From SKHV01 sp963678565 (GTDB lineage Bacteria; Bacteroidota; Bacteroidia; Bacteroidales; Prolixibacteraceae): a stretch of 64,000 nt of DNA. The notes below the pieces were generated by a model that worked only from the letters and a program-made list of their open reading frames with translations, was not told where the DNA came from and did no database searches. Shown one piece after another: positions 8,225 to 16,044 of this stretch. The DNA is taken from positions 1,674,001-1,738,000 of the forward strand of contig OY782875.1 of assembly GCA_963678565.1 (NCBI GenBank). The letters are read 5' to 3'. The first letter of the stretch is position 1, and the number at the start of each line of letters is the position of its first letter. Made by a program: the position numbers and the translations under genes.

Positions 8225-9340
8225 TTATTTTATTAAGCCCTTTAAATTATTGTAGTCTCCAACCATTTCTAATCCTGCAATGTTGGTGCTGTCGGTAAAA
8301 ATTGGTGATCCATCTTTATTCAACATTGTAATTTTCACCCTTGCATCGATACTCTCTGGAATTCGTCGATCCATTACGCCTGCAACAGGAGCTTTGAGCA
8401 TCCCTGTTTGGTTCGACATTGCTTCAATAATAAAGGTGTTTTTTCGATTTTTAATCGTTACAATTATTTGATTGGAAGCTTCAATTTTTAACTGTAATTC
8501 TGAATTTCGATAAGTTGCAAAATGATGTATTTCATTGTTGTGATAAAAGAAACCTAAAAAACCGGTAAATGATTTTCCTAGCCATGGAATATCAGCAATT
8601 GAAAGCATGAAGGAAGAGTTCTTTTCATTGAAATGATTGCTTTGCATCCAAATCCACGAGGAGGGCATGCTCGATCCCCAATCCTTTTCGATGTATCCTT
8701 TTCCATCTTTGAAATTGTGTTTCTTATTGTCGATGACAATATTGCCATCTAAAGTATTCGATAAATCAACCACTCCATGATAACATTCCATAAAAGGAAC
8801 AAAACGATACCATCCCATAATTCCGGAGTTGGTAATTCTCCCTGATTGATATGCTACCCGATTATTCATTTTAACTTTTCCTGAAATTGCAGTAAGCTCG
8901 TCTTTTAGGTGAAGCACGATGCTGTCTTTTGAAAAATAATTATCGGCAATTTTTATGGCGAACTCCTTTTTTGAAAAAGAAAATTCATCGATGGGAAAAG
9001 AAAAGTAGTTTGTTTGAGCGGTGGCGCCATTAATGATTTGAATAAAGGCATGTTGTTCTTTACCATCGCTTGAAAGTGAGATTCCCGGAATTACGCTTAT
9101 GATCGAAGATTCATCCTTAGAAACCATTTTAAAATACCAACCCTCAAAATAGTTCTTTTCCTTTTTGTTCCCTTGAAAGATGTTCGTATTCCCGACTTTT
9201 TTTAGATTGTAAAAAGGGAGGTATTTGTGCTGCGTAAATTGAACTTCTTTATTTGGTTTTTGTGCCTGTACAGTTGCTGTTGAAAAGTATAAACAAAAAG
9301 CCCAAAGCAAGTATTGTATCAATAAGTTTATGAATTTCAT
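8225..9340 (-). CDS. tocopherol-cyclase-like (AttH/lipocalin-type) exported protein
   Basis: This is a 371-residue protein with a signal peptide ending near TVQAQ. The segment KNYFEGWYFKMVS is the signature of the tocopherol cyclase family (F-E-G-W-Y-F/Y-K), and the later GYIEKDWGSSMPSSWIWMQSNHF is also conserved in it. Bacterial members outside phototrophs are not known to make tocopherol. The fold (two lipocalin-like halves) suggests binding of a hydrophobic ligand, but this is inference. It stands alone upstream of the SIMPL gene on the same strand, with 160 bases between. Confidence 0.8.
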   Translation of the reverse strand: MKFINLLIQYLLWAFCLYFSTATVQAQKPNKEVQFTQHKYLPFYNLKKVGNTNIFQGNKKEKNYFEGWYFKMVSKDESSIISVIPGISLSSDGKEQHAFIQIINGATAQTNYFSFPIDEFSFSKKEFAIKIADNYFSKDSIVLHLKDELTAISGKVKMNNRVAYQSGRITNSGIMGWYRFVPFMECYHGVVDLSNTLDGNIVIDNKKHNFKDGKGYIEKDWGSSMPSSWIWMQSNHFNEKNSSFMLSIADIPWLGKSFTGFLGFFYHNNEIHHFATYRNSELQLKIEASNQIIVTIKNRKNTFIIEAMSNQTGMLKAPVAGVMDRRIPESIDARVKITMLNKDGSPIFTDSTNIAGLEMVGDYNNLKGLIK

Positions 9341-9473
9341 TGTTTTTTCTTTTTACAGTTGAACCACAAAAGCTAATATTTCGATAAAAACATTTTGTAA
9401 TTCGTTGTAAAATAAGAAAATATATCAAATGTGGCGCAAGGACTGATCGTTTGAAGTTGATCGCAATGATTTC

Positions 9474-9792
9474 TTATTTGGTTGTTTTTCCACTCATTTC
9501 AGAAAATGCATGATCAATGGGCTCCCACAATTCAATTTTGTTGCCTTCAGCATCCTTAATGTATACAAAACGTATTCGCTTCCTTGTTTGAATAAACTCC
9601 ACTGTAAATAATTTATTTCATCGGCTTGACTTGCATTTCGAAATTCAAATGTTGATCACCATTCGTTTACCTCAAGTCCTAGGTTTTTTGCGTACCCTTC
9701 CTTCGTATTTTCTGGATTTTCGGAGAAGAAGAAAATTCCTCCTATACCTGTAATTTTGAGAGTCTTTTGGGATTGCTTTTTTTCGCTGTCAT
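9474..9792 (-). pseudogene. VOC (glyoxalase/bleomycin-resistance) family pseudogene
   Basis: Pieces of a VOC-family protein can be read on the minus strand in shifting frames. ITGIGGIFFFSENPENTKEG, then YAKNLGLEVNEW followed by an in-frame TGA, then STFEFRNASQADEINYLQWS, then after a further frameshift FVYIKDAEGNKIELWEP ending IDHAFSEMSGKTTK and TAA (9476-9474). The proposed ATG (9792) is out of frame with the first conserved segment. At least two frameshifts and one nonsense codon break it, so no functional product is expected. It lies just downstream of the DUF4180 gene on the same strand. Confidence 0.8.
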
Positions 9793-9890
9793 ATTCTTTG
9801 GTTTATGAAGATTTAATGCATTGGATCTTTATCAATCAACAATTTTAATTGTCTTGTGGATTTCTATTCCACCACTTGTGGCGAGATGAT

Positions 9891-10241
9891 TTATAGTTTC
9901 TCAAAAGCTTCCTCAATGCTGTTTACAAACAAAATTTGCTTGATTCGATTGCTTTCGCGAATAAAATCTTTTAAACTATTGCTTGTATAATGACTGAAAT
10001 CGCCTACAATAGCGAGTTGTTGACGATAAGTAGAAAACTTTTGTAAGATTTCGCCTGCTAATCTTGTTTTCAAATCGAAAAAATCTGGATGAATATCTCG
10101 TTGCCAAATAATTGTTTTCTCTGCGCCCATGTAGTTTACGTTTCCTATAATATCTAAGAAATCGTCAACTGATGATAATTGTTTGGTGTTTACCAATTCT
10201 GCAATCGCATTATTATTTCTGTTATGAATTTTAATTTCCAT
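9891..10241 (-). CDS. DUF4180 family protein
   Basis: This is a 116-residue soluble alpha/beta protein. The segment FFDLKTRLAGEILQKFSTYR followed by LAIVGDFSHYTSNSLKDFIRESN is the DUF4180 signature. The fold resembles small STAS-like/DUF4325 domains in its secondary structure pattern (my inference), and no enzymatic residues are known. The start is the ATG at 10241, which overlaps the end of the upstream histidine kinase gene (stop 10231-10233) so the two are translationally coupled. A longer frame to 10295 exists but lies wholly inside the kinase coding sequence. The coupling suggests the protein works with the kinase. Confidence 0.85.
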   Translation of the reverse strand: MEIKIHNRNNNAIAELVNTKQLSSVDDFLDIIGNVNYMGAEKTIIWQRDIHPDFFDLKTRLAGEILQKFSTYRQQLAIVGDFSHYTSNSLKDFIRESNRIKQILFVNSIEEAFEKL

Positions 10242-11748
10242 TGGCTTCAGTTTCTTGATAAGGAATTGAAATTGAAAATTTACTTCCTTCTCCAATTTTT
10301 GTTTCTACATCGATTTTACCGTGAAGTGCTTCAACGTACGATTTTATAATTGATAACCCAACTCCTGAACCTTCATAGTCTTTGTTTAAACCTAATTCGG
10401 CTTGAACAAATCGATCAAAAATAGTCTTTAGTTTTTCCTTCGGAATTCCATTCCCTGTGTCCGAAACAAAAATACAAATCGTATTATCTTTTAAATAGCT
10501 GCCAATTTCAATTTTCCCCTGATCGGTGAATTTTATTGCATTTTTAATTAGGTTGGTTAATATTCCATCTAATTTATGTTTGTCGGATATGAATTTAGTT
10601 GAAATATTATTAGAAATTTGAAATTCCAATCCTTTCTCTTGAACTTGTAAATGAAAGAAATCGTAATGGTATTGCATTAACTCGTTTAGGTCGATGATTT
10701 CGTTATGGATCTCCATAACACCAGCTTCAATTTTTGATATTTCAACGATGTCATTTATTGTATTCATTAGGCGTTCGCCACTTTTACTAATCAAACTTAA
10801 AAATTCATTTTTATCATCCAAATCAAAATATGGATCTTCTAGAAGACTAATGAATCCCAGAATGCCATTCATTGGAGTTCTTATCTCGTGAGATATATTT
10901 AATAGAAAAGCTGTTTTTAATTTTTCACTTTCCTCTGCCTTTTCTTTGGCTATTTTTAGCTCGTTGATGTGTTTTTCTAGTAGGGTGAAGTCTTCAATCT
11001 GTGAAACAAAAAATAAAGGCTTGTTATTCTCATTTCTAATTAGTGAAACATTTAAAATGGCATAGATAATCTTTCCCGATTTATGAAAATATCTTTTTTT
11101 AAGCTGATAATTTTTAATTTTTCCTTTTAATGTTTTGTTCAATAGTTCTAAATCTGCTTCAAGATCTTCCTCGTGAGTTATGTTTTGAAAAGTAAGGTTT
11201 TTAAGCTCTTTTTTTGAGTACCCTAATATATTACAAAGAGCTTTATTTACTTGTAAAAATGAACCATCTAAACCAACGAGGCACATTCCAATACCAGAGT
11301 TTTCGAAAGCATTTCTAAATTTCTCCTCACTTTCTTCAACTTTTTCCTTTGCCTTGATTACTTGTTTCTCTATTTTTACACGCGCCGAAATATCTCTAAC
11401 GAAACCTTGTTTTCCTGCTATATTGCCATTTTTATCAAAAATGCGATTAGCATTTAAAGATATCCAAAATTTCTCTCCATCTTTCTTAATTCCTTTAATT
11501 GAAATGTCTCTTAAACTTCCTGTTTCGTTTAAGCGCTGCATTATTTCTTCTCTATCATTGTTTTGTGCATACAATGAAGTCGACGGATGTCCGATTAATT
11601 CACTTGGCTTGTCATAGCCAAACATTTTAATCAGCGTAGAATTAATAAATACAATATTTCCTTTCGCATCGGTTTGGAAATATGCATCGGGCATATTATC
11701 AAATAGTTCATTAATATTTTCTTTATTGAAATTAAAGTTGTTAGCCAT
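10231..11748 (-). CDS. PAS-PAS sensor histidine kinase (cytoplasmic)
   Basis: This is a 505-residue soluble sensor kinase with no membrane segment. PAS domain 1 spans about residues 12-125 (with a PAC tail RQGFVRDISARVKIE-like segment) and PAS domain 2 about 140-258. A coiled-coil linker leads to HisKA, where the phospho-acceptor is His287 in NISHEIRTPMNGILG. The HATPase follows, with N-box LIKNAIKFTDQG (about 400-411), G1 DTGNGIPKEKLKTIFDRF (about 430-446) and G2 GSGVGLSIIKSYVEALHG (about 460-477). No receiver domain and no response regulator gene are nearby. The stop overlaps the start of a DUF4180 gene, its likely partner. Confidence 0.92.
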   Translation of the reverse strand: MANNFNFNKENINELFDNMPDAYFQTDAKGNIVFINSTLIKMFGYDKPSELIGHPSTSLYAQNNDREEIMQRLNETGSLRDISIKGIKKDGEKFWISLNANRIFDKNGNIAGKQGFVRDISARVKIEKQVIKAKEKVEESEEKFRNAFENSGIGMCLVGLDGSFLQVNKALCNILGYSKKELKNLTFQNITHEEDLEADLELLNKTLKGKIKNYQLKKRYFHKSGKIIYAILNVSLIRNENNKPLFFVSQIEDFTLLEKHINELKIAKEKAEESEKLKTAFLLNISHEIRTPMNGILGFISLLEDPYFDLDDKNEFLSLISKSGERLMNTINDIVEISKIEAGVMEIHNEIIDLNELMQYHYDFFHLQVQEKGLEFQISNNISTKFISDKHKLDGILTNLIKNAIKFTDQGKIEIGSYLKDNTICIFVSDTGNGIPKEKLKTIFDRFVQAELGLNKDYEGSGVGLSIIKSYVEALHGKIDVETKIGEGSKFSISIPYQETEANGN

Positions 11749-12277
11749 GATCCTTTGATTTCTATAATTTTGTGGTTCGTAAAGAATGAACTTTCAACAT
11801 TTATTAATTATTCATATAACTCATAATCCTTAATTATTATACAAAATAATTAATATCTATGAAAACATCCCCCTCCAAGTGTTTTATGAAATGAACATAA
11901 GTCATGTATATACTACAAGTAAATATAATATTAAATATTTCAAAAATGAAGGGATTAAAAGAATACAATGAGATTTAATATTTGATTTCAAATAATGAAT
12001 TATGCTATTTGGTATATTATTTTCAACACAATTTACTGTTTTTGGAAACTTTTACGGTCAATAACTTGTTCTGAATGGGCAAGGGGTTGTTTTTTATACT
12101 GAAATTCAATAGTAAGCAATTTAATTAATAAACTAAGTAAAAAAGGTTTTTATAAACAAACATGATTTTGTTTTACAATTCTTTGTAGTAAATTAGTTTA
12201 TTAAGTTTGTTTTTCGTTACAAAGGGATTATAGTACAATAGAGGGGAAATATTAATTGTTTGTCAATATATCAATTG
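11749..12277. other. AT-rich divergent intergenic region between two histidine kinase genes
   Basis: About 530 bases separate the two divergently transcribed kinase genes. They are strongly AT-rich, with no ORF or stable hairpin. The sequence GAGGGGAAAT just before the plus-strand kinase (12241-12250) may be a weak ribosome-binding site. Both promoters should lie here, but I find no convincing TAnnTTTG box at a suitable distance. Confidence 0.4.
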
Positions 12278-14032
12278 ATGCAAAGGAAAATTGTCATACG
12301 CTTTTCGATATACGTACTAGTTACAATTTTGATGACTACTTTGGTAATTGCGTTTACCTATTTCTATCAGCTTAACATTTTTAGGAATGAAGGAGAATTG
12401 GAAATTCGAAGTAAAGTTATGGCTGCCCAAATTGGTGTTCAAACCATGGAACATAGGGCGATTAAAGATATAGAGACTATAGGTAATATTTCAATCAATA
12501 ATATAAGTAATGCCCCATTGGGGCCACAGCATATCAAACAACGATTGCTTATTGATTTCATGAGGTTTAATCCCGATTATGAAGAGTTGAGTTTGTTTGA
12601 TATGGAAGGGAATGCAATAGGTATCTTTGTTAATTCTAAAGATTCAATCTGTTTTAAGCCAAATCCGGCATTAATAAGATTATCAGATAAACCTTGGTAC
12701 AAACAGGGTTTTCAGTTAAATTTAAATGGTGTAATTGTTAGTCCGGTTTATACACAATATCCAGCAAATGGATCAATTAATGAACGTTCGAATTATATTG
12801 ATTTTTTGAAAATATTAAAGAACGACACCAGCGAAATTCTATTTGTACTGAAAATGAATTTAACAAATGAGATTCGCCAACTCGAGTTTAATAAAAGCTT
12901 TAATTATGATTTGTATATTGCCAATCAAAATGGAAATTTGATTTTCTCCTCCGATTCTATTTGGCATAAATTAAATAGCGAAGACGAAAATGAATACAAT
13001 AACCTAAAGTTGTTGTATCCAGAGATGTTTTCAAAAATAGTAAGCGATTCCATTGAGTTCTACAGCGATGATGAAAACAATTATCAGATTCGATATTATC
13101 GACAGGGACTTAAGGAAGAAAGCTTGATTTTGAGAGAAGACCGCATTGTTGTAGTTAAAGTTCCGAAGTCGAATGTGAAGTTGTTACAAATTATAGATGT
13201 TCGTTTATTTAGTTTCTGGGCTATTTTATTCATTGTTTCTGCGTTATTCGTTTTTTATCGTTTGGCAAAATACCAAGTAGAAAACAAAGCCTATAAAAAT
13301 GACCTAGAAAGATCGCAAAAAGACTTACGAAACAATTTACAAAGTCAAACAAACTTTTTTGCTGTTTTATCGCATGATTTGAAGAATTCTATCGGGAGTG
13401 CACAAGCCTATTCCGAATATGTTGAGGAGTCAATTGACTCTTTTGAGCGGAAAGAAATCAAAGAACATTTGAAAGCAATTAGAAAAACATTGCAAGGACA
13501 ATTTAATATGCTTATTGGTATTTTGCAGTGGAGTAAAACAGAACTTGGGATTAGTAAAATGACTTTTGAACCTTGTGTGTTAAATGAGATATTAATTGAG
13601 CTAAAGTCATTTTTTATGTTGAAATTGAAGAGCAAACAAATTGATTTGATCTTTAATGTAGCCCCCAGTATAATAATGGATTGCGATCGGAACTCAATGA
13701 CCAGTATTCTTCGAAATGTGGTTGATAATGCCATAAAATATTCTAACGAAAACAGTGAAATAATAATTACTGCACATGAAACACTCGAATTGGTTGAAAT
13801 TGTTGTTGAAGACTTTGGTGTTGGAATTCCTCAAGAGCACTTGCCAAAGCTTTTCGAAATAGATTCTAAGCTTGGAACAAAGGGGACAAATAACGAGGAT
13901 AGTACCGGATTTGGATTGAAACTAATCAATGCACTCGTTAGTAAAACCAATGGTAGTTTGAAAGTGGAAAGCGAAGAAGGCAAGGGGACTCGATTCATTT
14001 TATTATTTTCAAAGCACCAACTTAAAAGCTAA
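12278..14032 (+). CDS. membrane sensor histidine kinase
   Basis: This is a 584-residue kinase. Membrane segment 1 (about residues 8-30) is followed by an extracytoplasmic sensor domain of about 270 residues with a double-Cache-like feel (IGVQTMEHRAIKDIET; DKPWYKQGF; VSPVYTQYP). Membrane segment 2 (LFSFWAILFIVSALFVFYRL, about 310-330) leads to the HisKA domain with acceptor His in FFAVLSHDLKNSIGSA. In the HATPase, the N-box is NVVDNAIKYS, G1 is EDFGVGIPQEHLPKLFE and G2 is STGFGLKLINALVSKTNG. The usual HE is HD here. A TTG 18 bases upstream (12260) is an alternative start. No response regulator is adjacent. Confidence 0.9.
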   Translation: MQRKIVIRFSIYVLVTILMTTLVIAFTYFYQLNIFRNEGELEIRSKVMAAQIGVQTMEHRAIKDIETIGNISINNISNAPLGPQHIKQRLLIDFMRFNPDYEELSLFDMEGNAIGIFVNSKDSICFKPNPALIRLSDKPWYKQGFQLNLNGVIVSPVYTQYPANGSINERSNYIDFLKILKNDTSEILFVLKMNLTNEIRQLEFNKSFNYDLYIANQNGNLIFSSDSIWHKLNSEDENEYNNLKLLYPEMFSKIVSDSIEFYSDDENNYQIRYYRQGLKEESLILREDRIVVVKVPKSNVKLLQIIDVRLFSFWAILFIVSALFVFYRLAKYQVENKAYKNDLERSQKDLRNNLQSQTNFFAVLSHDLKNSIGSAQAYSEYVEESIDSFERKEIKEHLKAIRKTLQGQFNMLIGILQWSKTELGISKMTFEPCVLNEILIELKSFFMLKLKSKQIDLIFNVAPSIIMDCDRNSMTSILRNVVDNAIKYSNENSEIIITAHETLELVEIVVEDFGVGIPQEHLPKLFEIDSKLGTKGTNNEDSTGFGLKLINALVSKTNGSLKVESEEGKGTRFILLFSKHQLKS

Positions 14033-14341
14033 AGCATTGTTGTGACCGCCATTTTCAATAATTAATTCTACTGCTCAATTCAATTTTAATTCGTTTAAAA
14101 CCTAATTTTTACTTATTTTGCATCAATCTTGACAAGGTGTATTATGCTCAAAAAAAAGAGCAGTATTTTTCATTCAAATGTCAGAGGTATATTAGGCTTT
14201 AGAATTAATTCTAAGCGATACATAAGCATTCGTTTTAATTGCAATATATTCTTGTATTACAATGAATGCAAAACTAAAAAACGGGAATTGAAGTTTGGAT
14301 ATAAAACTCTAATTAACCGAACATTATAAAATTATTACCTA
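14033..14341. other. intergenic region upstream of pdxA
   Basis: This stretch carries no convincing gene. It contains the perfect 16-base palindrome TTAGAATTAATTCTAA at 14199-14214, inside a near-palindrome GCTTTAGAATTAATTCTAAG. It could be an operator for the pdxA-ruvA-sprA operon or chance in AT-rich DNA. Confidence 0.4.
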
Positions 14342-15442
14342 ATGAAAAAAAATAAAAAAATAGTTGTTGGAATAACGCATGGAGATATTAACGGTATTGG
14401 TTACGAGGTAATAATGAAAACTTTTGCCGATGCTCGAATGTTTGAATTGTGTACACCAATTATTTATGGATCTCCAAAAGTAGCTGCTTATCATAAAAAA
14501 GTTTTAGAGTTTAACGATTTTGCATTTAATCAAATTCGCACGCCGCGGGAAGCTGATCAACGCAAGGTTAATATCGTAAACTGTAGCGACGACAATATTC
14601 GTGTTGAGTTAGGAAAAAATACCGACGAAGCAGGCGAAGCAGCTTATTTGGCACTAGAACAGTCTGTTAAAGATTTAAAGTTAGGTTTGATTGATGTATT
14701 GGTAACTGCACCATTAAATAAAGAAAACATCCAGTCTGAAAAATTCAATTTCCCCGGGCATACCGAGTTTTTAGCTCGCGAATTTGAATCGAATAATTAC
14801 CTAATGCTTCTCATTACCGAAAACTTAAAGGTTGGAGTAGTTGCTGGCCATGTTCCGGTAAATCAGATTGCAACAGAGATTACAGAAAAGAATATACTAT
14901 CGAAATTACGTGTTTTAAATCAATCATTAAAGGTTGATTTTGGAAAAACCAATCCACGAATTGCAGTGTTGGGATTGAACCCTCATGCTGGCGATAATGG
15001 AGTTATTGGAAATGAAGAGATAGAAATAATTCGACCAACAATTGAAAAGGCCAACAAAGAAGGAATTACAGCTTTGGGGCCATTCCCCGCCGATGGATTT
15101 TTTGGATCGGGTAATTATGTCAAATTCGATGCAATTTTAGCCATGTATCACGATCAAGGATTAGCTCCTTTCAAAGCTTTAACGTTCGATTCGGGGGTGA
15201 ATTTCACTGCAGGTTTGCCAATTATTCGTACATCACCTGGGCATGGAACTGCGTTTGAAATTGCAGGCCAAAATAAAGCTTCAGAAGAGTCCTTACGACA
15301 GGCAGTGTATTTTGCCATCGATATTTATCGAAACAAAGATCGTCATGAAGAAGCAGCAAAAAATCCTCTTCCAAAATACGAAGTGAATAGCCATGGTGAA
15401 TCAGAAGATGTGAACTTGATGGGGTCGGGAGATGAATCATAA
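14342..15442 (+). CDS. pdxA: 4-hydroxythreonine-4-phosphate dehydrogenase
   Basis: This is a 366-residue PdxA, an NAD-dependent enzyme that oxidises 4-phosphohydroxy-L-threonine in pyridoxal-phosphate synthesis. VGITHGDINGIGYEVIMK is the family N-terminus. NFPGHTEFLARE carries the first metal-ligand His, GLNPHAGDNGVIGNEE another, and MYHDQGLAPFKAL the third, so the active site is complete. FTAGLPIIRTSPGHGTAFEIAG closes the fold. It heads a tight operon with ruvA (9-base gap) and sprA. The C-terminus extends about 20 polar residues past the usual end. Confidence 0.95.
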   Translation: MKKNKKIVVGITHGDINGIGYEVIMKTFADARMFELCTPIIYGSPKVAAYHKKVLEFNDFAFNQIRTPREADQRKVNIVNCSDDNIRVELGKNTDEAGEAAYLALEQSVKDLKLGLIDVLVTAPLNKENIQSEKFNFPGHTEFLAREFESNNYLMLLITENLKVGVVAGHVPVNQIATEITEKNILSKLRVLNQSLKVDFGKTNPRIAVLGLNPHAGDNGVIGNEEIEIIRPTIEKANKEGITALGPFPADGFFGSGNYVKFDAILAMYHDQGLAPFKALTFDSGVNFTAGLPIIRTSPGHGTAFEIAGQNKASEESLRQAVYFAIDIYRNKDRHEEAAKNPLPKYEVNSHGESEDVNLMGSGDES

Positions 15443-15451
15443 CTATAAAGG

Positions 15452-16033
15452 ATGATTGAATATATTAGTGGAAATATAATTGAATTAAATCCGGCACACG
15501 CTGTGCTTGATTTAAATGGAATAGGGTATTACGTGAGTATTTCTATCAATACTTATACTGCTTTATCGAGTAAGAAAGCAGTGAAACTGTACATCCACGA
15601 AGTAATACGTGAAGATGCACATAATCTGTTTGGTTTTTACGATTTAGATGAACGCGAATTGTTTCGGAATCTTATTTCTGTTTCAGGAGTAGGAGCAAAT
15701 ACAGGGATTGTATTTCTTTCGTCCTTAAGTCCTTCTGAATTAAAAACGGCAATAATCACTGGAGATGTAAATCGATTAAAAAGTGTAAAAGGCATTGGTT
15801 TAAAAACAGCACAACGATTAATCGTTGAATTGAAAGAAAAACTTTCAAAAGAGCCCGCTACTGCAGATATTTTTATGTCTTCAAACAATACTAACCGCGA
15901 AGAAGCGTTATCTGCTTTACAAACACTTGGGTTTGCTAAGAAAGCAGCTGAAAAGGCATTGGATGGTGCTTTGAAAGCAAATCAGGGTAGTTCTGTTGAA
16001 GAGTTAATTAAAGTTGCATTAAAACAGATGTAA
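15452..16033 (+). CDS. ruvA: Holliday junction branch migration protein RuvA
   Basis: This is a 193-residue RuvA, the junction-binding subunit that guides the RuvB motor in homologous recombination. The OB-fold N-terminus is MIEYISGNIIELNPAHAVLD. Domain II holds two helix-hairpin-helix motifs (LISVSGVGANTGIVFLSSL and VKGIGLKTAQRLIVELKEKL). The C-terminal RuvB-contact domain follows a flexible linker (EEALSALQTLGFAKKAAEKAL). It sits between pdxA and sprA with gaps of 9 and 11 bases. The ruvA-sprA order is common in Bacteroidota. Confidence 0.96.
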   Translation: MIEYISGNIIELNPAHAVLDLNGIGYYVSISINTYTALSSKKAVKLYIHEVIREDAHNLFGFYDLDERELFRNLISVSGVGANTGIVFLSSLSPSELKTAIITGDVNRLKSVKGIGLKTAQRLIVELKEKLSKEPATADIFMSSNNTNREEALSALQTLGFAKKAAEKALDGALKANQGSSVEELIKVALKQM

Positions 16034-16044
16034 GGCTGTTGTTC

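Noticed and set aside
14129..14329. 66-residue plus-strand frame upstream of pdxA
   Set aside because: Random-looking composition in AT-rich DNA; no promoter or ribosome-binding site, and it contains the palindrome.
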